DNA of 64,000 nucleotides from Gemmatimonadota bacterium (GTDB taxonomy: Bacteria; Latescibacterota; UBA2968; GCA-2709665): positions 62,001 through 126,000 of the forward strand of contig JAPPNU010000017.1 of NCBI GenBank assembly GCA_028873695.1. The letters are read 5' to 3'. Within the stretch, counting starts at the first letter, position 1. The number at the start of each line of letters is the position of its first letter. The translations under genes were made by a program, and so were the position numbers. Positions 1-9,292 of the stretch are shown here, in pieces. The notes beneath the pieces are model-generated. The model was not told the DNA's origin. It saw nothing but the letters and a program-made list of their open reading frames with translations, and made no database searches.

Positions 1-448
1 GGCGCGCTTCTTCCAGGTCTCTCTCCGTGCCCAGTTTCCGGTCGACGAGTACCTCCTGCTCGCGCAACGTACGCTTCGCTGTGTCGCGCGCGAGTTCACG
101 GGATTTCAGTCGGGCATTTACGACAAGCTCCTTGTTCACAAGCCGGGCGATCTCCTGGTTCCGGCTCACCCGCATTCCTTCCGTGGGTCGTCCTCCGACG
201 CCTCGCGCCACGTATTGGATAATACCCTCGACCTCAGTCTGAATACGCGCTTCTCTGGAGGGCCGGAGCGTACCCGTGGCCGCCACCGTCGCCTCCATGG
301 TGTCCAGGCGCACCGCCTGAACCGTCACGGGGACGGTCAGATCCACGGACCGCTGTTCGGTCTGCCCGCCGCATCCGGCCAGAATGGCAACAGCGGTGAG
401 TACAATACAATGACGGCTCAGGACTCTCCTGTTCAAGTTGCACCTCAT
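1..448 (-). CDS. RND efflux / HlyD-type periplasmic adaptor lipoprotein, partial
   Basis: The gene runs off the left edge of the window, so only its first 149 codons are present. The N-terminus starts MRCNLNRRVL, followed by a hydrophobic stretch and a lipobox ending AILAGCGG, so it is probably a lipoprotein anchored in the periplasm. Next comes a region starting VPVTVQAVRLDTMEATVAATG that is typical of membrane-fusion proteins of RND and MacA-type exporters. The following Glu/Arg-rich stretch (ELVVNARLKSRELARDTAKR) has the charge pattern of the adaptor alpha-helical hairpin. The family bridges an inner-membrane pump and an outer-membrane channel. The neighbouring ABC genes end 33 bases upstream on the same strand, so co-transcription is likely. 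The pump partner would lie left of the window. The family call is good; the substrate is unknown. Confidence 0.8.
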   Translation of the reverse strand, partial: MRCNLNRRVLSRHCIVLTAVAILAGCGGQTEQRSVDLTVPVTVQAVRLDTMEATVAATGTLRPSREARIQTEVEGIIQYVARGVGGRPTEGMRVSRNQEIARLVNKELVVNARLKSRELARDTAKRTLREQEVLVDRKLGTERDLEEAR

Positions 449-480
449 TAAAGGATTATATTTCGTTGTTCTCCAATGGA

Positions 481-3400
481 TTACCAGCTTCTTCCGCGCC
501 ATTGCCCTCCGCCGCCACGGCTGCTTCCGCCCCGCCCGCCGCGGTTACCGCCCCTGCCGCCGCGGCCGAAATTCCATGATGGAAGATCCTCTTCGTACAC
601 CTCTTCCGGGTGGTCGGGATCAACGTACCTCCATCGCACCGCGTCGGCGTAGAGTCGCCCGTTTGCCCGGTCGGACAGTTCGACACGGGCCAACTCTCCT
701 CCTTCGAACCGGTATCGTCCCAGTACGTTCCAGCCGCCCTTGAGTTTACCCGCTTCCACCGCCAGCGTATCCACCTCGCCACCGTGACAGACGGCCAGAC
801 TGAATTCCGTGGCCATGCGCAGGCGCCTGGAGAATCTGGGATGAATGAAGTAGTAGTAGACGTCGTAATCCCCGCTGTGCGGCAATCGGGCCGTCCAGAC
901 CGCCGGTTGCGCGCCGTCGCCGGGTTTCTTCCAACGGAAGTTGTTTTCGTACCGGCCGAAGGAGAACGGCAACTGTCGTTCCTGCCAGTTGTCCCCCTTC
1001 AGCTGCGGTCGGAGATAGCGCCGCACCCTGCGGACCGGCATTTCGAAGCCCTCGTCGTCGTTGTCCACGATGATCTCGGTCAGTCCGGTCTCATCCGGGG
1101 CGACCTCCCTCACGTAGGTCGCGGCGGAACCGTCCATCGGCTGTTCGGGGATGCGCAGCGGCGCCATCAGGACGCGGCGGTTGCGCGCAAAAAACGGCTC
1201 GACGCTGATTCTCGATGGCCGTTCCCAGAGGATCAACCCCACCTCGACTTCCTGCCCGCCTTCTATCTCAACGCCCTTCACCGCCTCGTCCTCGTTGCCC
1301 ATCGCGCGAATCTGGACGAAACCGCGCCCCGGCTCTCCGTTTCGGATTCGCACGATGACCTGATACGTCAGCATACCCCACCCATCGTCCACTTTGTACG
1401 CCTTCGCCCTCGTCAGCGTATACCCCGGAACCTGGGTACCGTGCAGCCAGTCGCTGACGAGGCGATGCAGGTTGGTTCGTTCCGCCTGGCTGGAGGTATC
1501 TCCGACGGCCGCACGTTCGAACGCCCCGAAGTCGACCGCCGCGTGCCGGTTTGCCTCCTCGAATCCGCTGACCACGTCTCTGAACGTTTCATCGCCCACG
1601 ACGGCCTGCATCATCCCGAACATGGAGGCGCCCTTGGCGTCGACGACCGCACGGTAGAGTTCCGCGTCGGCGTCCGGATCCAGCTCCGCGAAGGAACGCT
1701 GGCGCATTTTCGCCGTTACCGTATCCCACGAAACGCCCCGCGTGCCTGTGCTGCGCCGGAACCGACCCCGGAACCTGCCCCGCCGCGAATAGAAGCTCTG
1801 CTGCAGGCGGGTCTCGAGATGTTGTTGAATATAGACAGGCATTCCGCGCTTGAGCAGGGAATAGTGTGCGCCTTCGAATCCCTTGTTGAAGGACCAGAGT
1901 TGCGCGACGGGACTCCGGTAGATTCCGCTTTGTGACGATTCCCGCGCGAGAAACGTGCGAAGGACCGCGCTGACCAGCAGATCCCGCTTGATTCTTGCTG
2001 GGTCGTCGTTGCGACGCTGTCGCCGTTGCATCCACTTCAGACGCCGCTGCAGATTAAGCCGCATCAGGACGTCCTCTTCCAGCATCAGCACCCCCGGCTG
2101 CACCAGTCCTCCGGCTTCCTCCCATCCGTCGTAATACCATTGTACCTGGAACGGTACCTCCACAACCGACAGGCGTTCGTAGGGATAGGCCAGTCCGGTT
2201 TCCTGTTCAACGCTATCCAGGATATCGCCGAGCGTTTCGAGGGCGTCATCCCTTGCGTCTTCGAAGAAGGTCACCCGCCTGGCATGGGCCGGGTGAACGT
2301 AGACGGCGCATTGTATATTGTGGATTTCGGCCTGAAAGACACGGTAGACGCCCGCGTTGAGAGAGAGAACGGGTACGGGGCGTTGCGCTTTCCACGAGTG
2401 GACTTCCCGGCCGCCCACCGCCCTGCGGCCGAAGGGCACGCCCTGTGTGACCACTTCCAACCCCTTTGGAAGTGAGATATCCAGATCCGCGGTGGCGAAC
2501 GACAGGGGTCTGACATCCTCGTGTCCGTAGTCCACGCCCGGCGAAGGATACCACCTGCTGCGGGGAGGCAGGAAAACGGAATTACCGTGAATCCAGGCGG
2601 TCAGATCGCCTTTTCTGCCCGGCCCCGCGCGCCGCTTCTTCAGACGCCTCGCATCCGGATGACGCATCAGATCGAATCCGCTGCGGTCAATCGAACCCTC
2701 ATATTCAAACTCCAGCGTCGCCATGCTGTCAGGCTGGAGCGTTCGGGCGACCCGCACGACGGCGGCATCGCGCCGCCAGTTCACAGCAGCGTCCTTTCCG
2801 TTTCGCGCCTTTACGGATCGCAGCTTCAATCCCGGGTTGAGACTGAAGACAAGGGTATCCAGTGTAGCGGAATGTGGGTTTGAAACACTTAGAACCGCCG
2901 TGCCCCGCAGTGGCGTTCGGGCCTCCGCGAGGTCCAGGTCGAGCGAGTAATGCGTTACAGCCACGGTTGGGTGTTCGGCATATCTCTCATGAATTTCCAA
3001 CTGCGCTGTCCTGTACGCAAGGTCTGAGGCGTCGCGGCTTTCGATATACAGGTAGAGGCCCAGCGCCGCTGCGAAACCGCCCGCGGTCAGACACCGGCCG
3101 AACCAGCGCCAGGACCGGGACTGAGGCAGCCGCGGATACCGGTCGATTGAAAGACCGAAGAAAAACAGGGCAAGCATGGCGTAGAAGACCCGGATATCCA
3201 CGACGCGCCGAATATCCCCGAGACCGAGCATATCCGAGTAGAACACGGGTGCGAAGAACGCACCGAAGTCGTAGATGCCGCCATATCGGCGCCCAAGGAA
3301 CAGGAGGACAATCAGAACATAGGCGATGGTCAGCACGGTCACCGCGGCCTGCCGTCGCAGTACCGCCCCGAGGAAAAACGTAAGGGCGGACATGTAGATC

Positions 3401-3879
3401 AGCCCCGGCAGGTTCAGCAGGAGCAGGTACGTCAGATAGGGTCGAATCGTAAACGGGGCGCCCGTAATGCTGATTTTGGCCGCCTGTACGCCCAGGCTGA
3501 GTACCAGCACAATCAGGCTCAGCGTGATCAGCGCGCCCAGTACCCCCAGATACTTTCCCATGACCAGTTCGGCGGTGGACAGGGGCCGCGCCGCGACCAC
3601 CTCGTAGATTCCGGCGCGTTCATCCGCCGCCCTGAAATCTCCCACAATAAACGCGATCACCACGGTCTGCAGGAGACTGTAGACGAAAAAGGGCATATAG
3701 GCGCCGATTCCACTGACAGACTCGAATTCAACGCCTCTGGACTCGGCGATCGCCACGCCGATACCCAGGACAACGGGGATGAGCACGCCGATACCGCCCA
3801 GGATGCGAAACCGGATCGTACGCATCAGCATCTTGCGCTCGTACCTGGCTACAGACAATATGGTGAAGACCGTATTCAT
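481..3879 (-). CDS. ABC-2 type permease fused to a degenerate M1 peptidase-like domain and a golvesin-like C-terminal domain
   Basis: The protein is 1132 aa. The start is ATG 3879, which overlaps the upstream ATPase stop codon (ATGA); the frame stays open further upstream but that is inside the ATPase gene. Residues 1 to about 285 form an ABC-2 permease with several hydrophobic segments. About 300-850 resembles the M1 aminopeptidase fold found in permease/M1 fusions. The zinc motif HEXXH is absent: the corresponding helix reads LLVSAVLRTFLARE, and the usual GXMEN-like loop reads GWEEAGG. This domain is therefore probably not catalytic. About 935-1095 looks like a golvesin/Xly-type beta domain (GGWNVLGRYRFEGGE, LSDRANGRLYADAVRW). 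The last roughly 28 residues are Gly/Arg-rich. It should pair with the ATPase encoded just upstream. The transported substrate is unknown. Confidence 0.8.
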   Translation of the reverse strand: MNTVFTILSVARYERKMLMRTIRFRILGGIGVLIPVVLGIGVAIAESRGVEFESVSGIGAYMPFFVYSLLQTVVIAFIVGDFRAADERAGIYEVVAARPLSTAELVMGKYLGVLGALITLSLIVLVLSLGVQAAKISITGAPFTIRPYLTYLLLLNLPGLIYMSALTFFLGAVLRRQAAVTVLTIAYVLIVLLFLGRRYGGIYDFGAFFAPVFYSDMLGLGDIRRVVDIRVFYAMLALFFFGLSIDRYPRLPQSRSWRWFGRCLTAGGFAAALGLYLYIESRDASDLAYRTAQLEIHERYAEHPTVAVTHYSLDLDLAEARTPLRGTAVLSVSNPHSATLDTLVFSLNPGLKLRSVKARNGKDAAVNWRRDAAVVRVARTLQPDSMATLEFEYEGSIDRSGFDLMRHPDARRLKKRRAGPGRKGDLTAWIHGNSVFLPPRSRWYPSPGVDYGHEDVRPLSFATADLDISLPKGLEVVTQGVPFGRRAVGGREVHSWKAQRPVPVLSLNAGVYRVFQAEIHNIQCAVYVHPAHARRVTFFEDARDDALETLGDILDSVEQETGLAYPYERLSVVEVPFQVQWYYDGWEEAGGLVQPGVLMLEEDVLMRLNLQRRLKWMQRRQRRNDDPARIKRDLLVSAVLRTFLARESSQSGIYRSPVAQLWSFNKGFEGAHYSLLKRGMPVYIQQHLETRLQQSFYSRRGRFRGRFRRSTGTRGVSWDTVTAKMRQRSFAELDPDADAELYRAVVDAKGASMFGMMQAVVGDETFRDVVSGFEEANRHAAVDFGAFERAAVGDTSSQAERTNLHRLVSDWLHGTQVPGYTLTRAKAYKVDDGWGMLTYQVIVRIRNGEPGRGFVQIRAMGNEDEAVKGVEIEGGQEVEVGLILWERPSRISVEPFFARNRRVLMAPLRIPEQPMDGSAATYVREVAPDETGLTEIIVDNDDEGFEMPVRRVRRYLRPQLKGDNWQERQLPFSFGRYENNFRWKKPGDGAQPAVWTARLPHSGDYDVYYYFIHPRFSRRLRMATEFSLAVCHGGEVDTLAVEAGKLKGGWNVLGRYRFEGGELARVELSDRANGRLYADAVRWRYVDPDHPEEVYEEDLPSWNFGRGGRGGNRGGRGGSSRGGGGQWRGRSW

Positions 3880-4787
3880 GATCCTTGCGCCCCTGCGTCC
3901 CGTTCCGGATTCTCCATACCCATAAAATACACGTACGCGTCTTCGAGGTTCGGCGGAACAGGTTCCGCGTTGGCCGGCGGCCGGCCGTCGCCCACGAACC
4001 TGAGGTCCATCCTGCCGCCGTCCACCGCGACCGTTACGACCAGAAATTCCCGGGATATCGATTCGAATTCGGCGTCGTCCGCCTGTACGCGCCACGTCTT
4101 GCCGTTGGCGTGGTCAACCAGCGCCTCCGGCGATCCCCTGTAGACGATCCGTCCTGCATTCAGCACCGCCAGATCGTCGCAGGTACTTGAAATATCACCC
4201 ACGATGTGGGTGGAAATCAGGATGGCCCGGTCTCGACCCAAACGGGCGAGAATCCCCCGGAAGCGAATGCGTTCTTCCGGATCGAGTCCCACCGTGGGCT
4301 CATCCACGACCAGGATCTCCGGATCGCCCACAATGGCTTGCGCAATCCCGAGGCGCCGCATCATTCCCCCGGAAAATGTGCCGGTCCGGCGGTCGCGCAC
4401 GTCGTACAGCCCCACGTTCTCCAGCGCATCGCGTACACGCCCTTTTCTGCCGTTCCGTCGCCGTCCGGCCGCCAGCCGGTCCATATAGTCCAGAAACTCC
4501 CACGCCGTCAGTTGCGGGTACGAACCGAAGTGCTGGGGAAGATAACCCAGACTGCGGCGCACTTCGGATCGGTTCCGCAGCAGATCCCACGCACCGACGC
4601 TTACCCGGCCGGACGTTGGCGCCATCTGAGTTGAAAGAATCTTGATGAGCGTGGTTTTTCCCGCGCCGTTCGGTCCGAGCAGCCCGAATGTTCCCTTTCC
4701 GATCTCGAGGTCCACGTTGTCCAGCGCGGGCACGTTCCCCCTGGGGTAGACTTTCGTCAGGCCTGTCGCAACGATACGCATTGCCAT
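3876..4787 (-). CDS. ABC transporter ATP-binding protein
   Basis: About 303 aa, starting MAMRIVATGLTKVYPRG. Walker A is GPNGAGKTT, the signature is FSGGMMRRLGIAQAI and Walker B is ILVVDEPTVGLD, so all ATPase motifs are intact. It belongs to the drug/ABC-2 exporter type ATPases. The stop overlaps the start of the permease fusion by four bases, which implies translational coupling and a shared complex. ATG 4787 is chosen because homology to the family begins there; ATG 4781 is equally possible. Upstream in-frame codons to 4895 run through a strong hairpin and do not look like coding sequence. Confidence 0.88.
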   Translation of the reverse strand: MAMRIVATGLTKVYPRGNVPALDNVDLEIGKGTFGLLGPNGAGKTTLIKILSTQMAPTSGRVSVGAWDLLRNRSEVRRSLGYLPQHFGSYPQLTAWEFLDYMDRLAAGRRRNGRKGRVRDALENVGLYDVRDRRTGTFSGGMMRRLGIAQAIVGDPEILVVDEPTVGLDPEERIRFRGILARLGRDRAILISTHIVGDISSTCDDLAVLNAGRIVYRGSPEALVDHANGKTWRVQADDAEFESISREFLVVTVAVDGGRMDLRFVGDGRPPANAEPVPPNLEDAYVYFMGMENPERDAGAQGS

Positions 4788-4857
4788 CACCCTGTTCGTG
4801 TTTCGAGGAAAAACCGTACTCTGTGCTTTAGACCCGTCATCGGTGAAGATCGTTCCG

Positions 4858-4880
4858 CACGGATTTGCGGGAAATCCGTG
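4858..4880. other. Perfect 9-bp inverted repeat between genes
   Basis: CACGGATTT and AAATCCGTG flank a five-base loop (GCGGG). It lies between the stop of the FAD oxidoreductase gene (4991) and the ATPase start (4787). No T-run follows on either strand, so it is not a classical intrinsic terminator. It could be an operator or an mRNA processing hairpin. Confidence 0.5.
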
Positions 4881-4990
4881 GGGTACGGCCTTCAAGTTCT
4901 CACCGGAGACAGGACGCCCGCCCGGATTGCCCGGCCGGCGCCTTTTTCACGCAACGGGAGAGACCGCGAACCGCCCGGACCGGTGAAAGC

Positions 4991-6328
4991 TCAACTCCAC
5001 GGGAAGGGACTGTTGGAAACCGGATGGAGCCTTCCCTCGACATAACGGGAAAAGCGAAACGGCTCCAGCAGGCGCGAGGGTTCGCCCAGGAGTTCCTGAG
5101 CCACCAGCCCGCCCACGCCAATCATCTTGTACCCGTGGTTGGAATCCGCGATGATGTAACAGTTCTGGTGAAACCGATCGAACACCGGGAAACTGTCCGG
5201 CGTAAACGCGCCAATGCCGCCGGACGGCTCTTTCTTGAAGTGCGAGGATTTTCCCTGAAACCGTTTGTGACAGAATGCCAGCGCGGAACACCACTGGTGT
5301 GCGAACCGGTCTCCGACGATGAAATCCGGGGACTCCGGGCCATAGGGGTCTACTGCCACCTCGTCCGGCGGTCGTTCCACCCTGTAGGGCATCGCCCCCC
5401 CCTGTACGCCCCCGAAGTGGAAATCCGGCTTGTAATAGATGCCCCACGGTCTGTCGGTAATCAGCGAACCGTCTACGTCCGAATACAACGGTGCGTCCGT
5501 GTCCAGATGAATTACCGGGGGCATCCCGCCGTCATCGGTCCTGAGATAGTTGGGGTCGACGCCCAGCGTACCTTCCTGCAGACACCAGTAACTCCACATC
5601 GGGATATCGTGGTTCATCGCCCCGTCTGAACCCTTTATGCTTACCGACGCGGGCAGATCGAGCATATCCCAGAGCAGCTTTACCCACGGCCCCGCGGCGA
5701 TAACGACCTCGTCTGTCCGGATCACGCCGTGATCCGTTTCCACCGCCGAGACAGCCCCGCCATCGATACGGAATCCGGTGACGGCAACGCCTTCCAGAAT
5801 TCTGACGCCCTCGCTTCTGGCCTTGTCGGCCAGGCCCTTCATCGACGCGCGATTGTTGGCGTACCCCCCTCTTTTTTCGTGAAGAACGGATGTGATCCCC
5901 TTCGCCTGCCAGTCGTGAAACAGACGCCGCATATATTTCGTACAGTCTGCATCGCCTTCTATAAACTCCGATTCGTAACCGATCTCGCGCTGCTGTTGTG
6001 CAATGGTGGCGACGTCTTCATGCATGGACTCGGGGCTGATCTGCATGTAGCCGACGGGATGGTAGCTGAACGCCTCCGGATCGGTCTCCCACAGATCGAC
6101 GCTGTGCGCCATCAACTCGCGCATGGCCGGTTGGAAGTAGTTATTGCGGATGACGCCGCAGGCGATGCCGGAAGCGCCCGCAGCCACGCCCTTCTTGTCC
6201 ACGATCAGCACCTCGTATCCGGAAACACTCCGTCGCCCTTTCAACTCCCTCGCCAGGTGATAGCCGGCACTCAGACCGTGAACTCCGGCGCCGATGATCA
6301 GATACGTCGTGCGTTCGGGTATACGCAT
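4991..6328 (-). CDS. FAD-dependent oxidoreductase, DAO / sarcosine oxidase beta-like
   Basis: 445 aa. The N-terminal dinucleotide fold is clear (YLIIGAGVHGLSAGYHLA), followed by a second FAD-contact region with VDKKGVAAGASGIACGVIRN. The C-terminal part carries FPVFDRFHQNCYIIADSNHGYKMIGVGG, which corresponds to the flavin-capping segment of sarcosine and dimethylglycine oxidases. Family members oxidise secondary or tertiary amines or D-amino acids. It is first in a row of same-strand catabolic genes with a homocysteine methyltransferase and a dimethylformamidase-like protein, which makes an N-methylated amine a plausible substrate. The exact substrate cannot be read from sequence. Confidence 0.82.
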   Translation of the reverse strand: MRIPERTTYLIIGAGVHGLSAGYHLARELKGRRSVSGYEVLIVDKKGVAAGASGIACGVIRNNYFQPAMRELMAHSVDLWETDPEAFSYHPVGYMQISPESMHEDVATIAQQQREIGYESEFIEGDADCTKYMRRLFHDWQAKGITSVLHEKRGGYANNRASMKGLADKARSEGVRILEGVAVTGFRIDGGAVSAVETDHGVIRTDEVVIAAGPWVKLLWDMLDLPASVSIKGSDGAMNHDIPMWSYWCLQEGTLGVDPNYLRTDDGGMPPVIHLDTDAPLYSDVDGSLITDRPWGIYYKPDFHFGGVQGGAMPYRVERPPDEVAVDPYGPESPDFIVGDRFAHQWCSALAFCHKRFQGKSSHFKKEPSGGIGAFTPDSFPVFDRFHQNCYIIADSNHGYKMIGVGGLVAQELLGEPSRLLEPFRFSRYVEGRLHPVSNSPFPWS

Positions 6329-6434
6329 GGTTGCCTCATATCCGGGTCGCCTGCGCCAGGTCGGCGAGCGAGGGGAACGTAGCGAGACGGGATGAATCGT
6401 CGGCCGGAAGGCGATATATTTCCGGGACGTTCGA

Positions 6435-8036
6435 CTAATATTCCATACCGGTGTATAATCTCTCGTCCACCCGGGCAGCCACGACCGTCAACTCCGGTTT
6501 TGCCAGCCATGCCTCGCCGGCCCGCCGCATATCCTCCAGTGTGGTCACCGTCACCCCCGTTGCGCCAAAGCCATCAGCAACCCCGGCCCAATCCACGGGC
6601 TGGAAATCAACGCCCCGGCAGGGTAGCTTGCGCATGGCCTGAGCGACCTTGACAATGGCCAGGGACCGGTCGCACATCACCACGAGCAACGGCCGCAGCC
6701 CCAGCCTGCATGCGGTTTCCAATTCCTGGACCATCATCGCGAAACCGGCGTCGCCGAACACGCCCGCCACCGGATGACCTGGCCGCAGAAGCGACGCCGC
6801 CAGCGCCGAAGGCAGACCGTAACCCATCGCGGATAGGCCGTTTGACGTCAGGAACGTCCCCGGCGAGCGCGGCCGCCAGACCTGCGAAATCAGCATCTTG
6901 TGCGCGCCGACGTCGACAGAAAGAATGGTTTCCGCGGGCAGCGTTTCGCGTATTTCACGTATCAGATGAAACGGCGAAAGACCAATTTCGCGGGATTCCT
7001 CATCGGGACAGATCGAATCCGCTACGCCATCCTTTGCGCGGCGGATTTCAGCGGCCGTCCACAGCGGGCGCGCCTTGTAGCGCGTCAGAAGGCGATCCAG
7101 CAGGATTGTAACGTTGCCCACGCACTCCGAAGCCGGACTGAAGTCGCCAAAGGCAATCGAGCAGTCGGCCAGGGAGAAGACGGGCTGGCGAAGATGCCAG
7201 TCCTGCGCCGATTCCACCGGATCGAAACCCACGCCCAGGATACAATCGCTCCGACTGATCATGTCCACGAGAACGGCGTCTCCCGCGGCCGATGCTACCG
7301 TCCCCAGATAGCCCCGTCCGAACTCATCGGGAATTCCCTTTGCCTGCGGAAGCACGACGTAGGGGATCTCAGACTCCGAAAAAAACCGGCGCACCGCGGC
7401 CGAGTCCCGATGGGCGTCCAGTGCGATCCCCACCACGCCGACAGGACGTTCAGCTCTGTTCATCGCCGCCGCTATCCCGTCGAGACTGCCGATGCAAGCG
7501 CGAGTCGGGTCCGGCGTCGACGCGCCCTCGCCGGGCGCCGCGTCGGCCACGGCGACGTCGTTCGGTATCGAGAGATATACCGGCCCGGCAGGCGCCGCGG
7601 TCGAAACCTGCAAGGCGGACCGCACCGTCGCCCGGATACCACTCTTCTCGAGGGCGACCGACCATTTGCAGACGGGATCGAACAGGTCATTGAGAGGCAG
7701 ATTCTGCTTCTGGCTCACTCTGGACCGGGATACCGGGCTGAGCGCGGACAGGGCTACCAACGGGTCCCTGTCGAGGTACGCGGCGCCGACGCCCAACACC
7801 AGATTGCATGCGCCCGGGCCAAGCGTTGCCAGGCAAACCCCGGGCGTCCCCGTGAGGCGTCCGACCGCGCTGGCCATGAAGGCGGCGGCGGCCTCGTGAC
7901 CGGTCAGTATAAACCGGATTCCGGTCTTCTCCAGCGCGTCGATCAGGTCCACAACCTCGCCGCCGGGGTGGCCGAATACGAACCTTACACCGCCCTCACG
8001 CAGGGTTTCCGCGATGGCTGTCGCGCAGGATGGCAT
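6435..8036 (-). CDS. Thiamine diphosphate-dependent enzyme, acetolactate synthase-like
   Basis: 533 aa, the usual length for the ALS/benzoylformate decarboxylase family. The N-terminal PYR domain starts VRFVFGHPGGEVVDLIDAL and carries the catalytic Glu48 in the motif GHEAAAAFMA. A central domain (VGVVGIALD) follows. The C-terminal PP domain has GDAGFAMMVQELETACRLG, the ThDP/Mg site, with CDRS where the family usually has an Asn-containing motif. It should decarboxylate a 2-oxo acid and either release or ligate the aldehyde. No regulatory subunit gene is adjacent, so a degradative role is more likely than branched-chain amino acid synthesis. Neighbours are amine oxidase-like and methyltransferase genes. 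Confidence 0.8.
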   Translation of the reverse strand: MPSCATAIAETLREGGVRFVFGHPGGEVVDLIDALEKTGIRFILTGHEAAAAFMASAVGRLTGTPGVCLATLGPGACNLVLGVGAAYLDRDPLVALSALSPVSRSRVSQKQNLPLNDLFDPVCKWSVALEKSGIRATVRSALQVSTAAPAGPVYLSIPNDVAVADAAPGEGASTPDPTRACIGSLDGIAAAMNRAERPVGVVGIALDAHRDSAAVRRFFSESEIPYVVLPQAKGIPDEFGRGYLGTVASAAGDAVLVDMISRSDCILGVGFDPVESAQDWHLRQPVFSLADCSIAFGDFSPASECVGNVTILLDRLLTRYKARPLWTAAEIRRAKDGVADSICPDEESREIGLSPFHLIREIRETLPAETILSVDVGAHKMLISQVWRPRSPGTFLTSNGLSAMGYGLPSALAASLLRPGHPVAGVFGDAGFAMMVQELETACRLGLRPLLVVMCDRSLAIVKVAQAMRKLPCRGVDFQPVDWAGVADGFGATGVTVTTLEDMRRAGEAWLAKPELTVVAARVDERLYTGMEY

Positions 8037-8194
8037 GGACTCGAGGGCTCCAGGTCGGTTTTCAAATCAGGCAGGTTTGTGCCCTGCCCGGTACACCCTT
8101 CGGAGGCGCCGGTCCATTCACGGACGCCCTGCCTGGTACGGGACGGCGCCCGCTATTGCTCGGCATTCCGCGCGGGAACCGGCCGCCTGATTCC

Positions 8195-9262
8195 TCACAG
8201 CTTCTCGACGAACTCCTGATTGTGGCGCCTGAGCGTGGCATCGCTGCCCAGCGCATAGTGCCTCGACATGTCCGGTGAGTACCTGCTGGCAGGCGGGCGC
8301 CGACCCAACGCTTCCGCGATTGACCTGACGTGATGTGGGCCGGCTCCGCAGCAGACGCCGAGGTACCGGACTCCCATTTCGTACGCTGTTCGCGCAAACG
8401 CAGCCATTTCGTATCTGTGACACGTGAACGGATCCAGCGCCGTCGGAAACGAACGGTCCCCGGGCGGGCCATGGGCGCCCGTTTCTCCCAGCGACTGAAA
8501 CGTCGGTTGATCATCCGTCGTGCGATACGGCACCGGCAGTGCCGCCACGTGGCAGGACACCGAACGCCGTATTCGTTCAACATCCGGCAGCATCGTCCGC
8601 GGTCCCCTGGTGCAATTCACCCCCACGACGTCGACGCCTGCCTCTTCAAGACGTCTTGCGGCCTCATCCAGCAAGACACCGTCCCTCAACCCTTCCTCAC
8701 GATGGTGGGCGAAGGTTACGACAGCCGGCATGCCGGCGCGTCTGATGGACGCCAGCGCCAACTCGGCCTCGCCGAAAAAGGAAAATGTCTCCGCGATCAT
8801 GAAATCGACGTTCGCCTCAGCCGCCCAGGCCACCTGCTCGTCGAACATCGCCGCGACCTGCGCATCCGTTGCGCGATCGGCCGGATCCCATACGTTGGTA
8901 TTGCAAATGTTGCCGGCCACGAGCGGGCGTTCACCGGCGACGGATCCGGCGACTGATTGCGCAATGGACAACGCGCGCTTCTGCAGGGGTTCCAGAAGGT
9001 GTTCCCTTCCGATGAGACGCAACTTTTCACGATGCCCGTAATAGGTAAACGCCTCGATCACGTCGGTGCCCGCCCGCCAGAATTCGAGATGCAGCCCGGC
9101 CACGACTTCGGGATGCTCGAGCACGACCTCCGGCACGTACGGGCCCGCCTGCAGATACCCCCGGCGCTCGAGTTCAAACAGGTATCCCTCGGCGCAAATC
9201 ACCGCGTCTTCGTCAAGGCGCCGCAACAGGCCCCGGGGGATTGCCGGCGCGTCTGCTTTCAT
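8195..9262 (-). CDS. Homocysteine S-methyltransferase family protein
   Basis: 355 aa. The fold begins with an EGYLFELERRGY segment and TDVIEAFTYYGHREKL, the family barrel region. The three zinc-binding cysteines are present: VVGVNCTRGP in the middle and GVCCGAGPHHVRS near the C-terminus. Family members transfer a methyl group from betaine, S-methylmethionine or a related donor to homocysteine. The gene stands between a ThDP enzyme and a dimethylformamidase-like gene on the same strand. The methyl donor is not evident; betaine-like donors are the nearest known family substrates. Confidence 0.85.
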   Translation of the reverse strand: MKADAPAIPRGLLRRLDEDAVICAEGYLFELERRGYLQAGPYVPEVVLEHPEVVAGLHLEFWRAGTDVIEAFTYYGHREKLRLIGREHLLEPLQKRALSIAQSVAGSVAGERPLVAGNICNTNVWDPADRATDAQVAAMFDEQVAWAAEANVDFMIAETFSFFGEAELALASIRRAGMPAVVTFAHHREEGLRDGVLLDEAARRLEEAGVDVVGVNCTRGPRTMLPDVERIRRSVSCHVAALPVPYRTTDDQPTFQSLGETGAHGPPGDRSFPTALDPFTCHRYEMAAFARTAYEMGVRYLGVCCGAGPHHVRSIAEALGRRPPASRYSPDMSRHYALGSDATLRRHNQEFVEKL

Positions 9263-9292
9263 CAGAATGGGTCCTTCGGTTTTCCCGACCGA

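Noticed and set aside
610..1935. Long plus-strand open frame of 441 codons
   Set aside because: It is antisense to the exporter fusion gene, which has clear domains; the Arg/His/Asp-rich composition is that of a shadow frame.
4788..4895. Longer N-terminus for the ABC ATPase
   Set aside because: It would run through a perfect 9-bp hairpin, and no family homology starts before position 4787.
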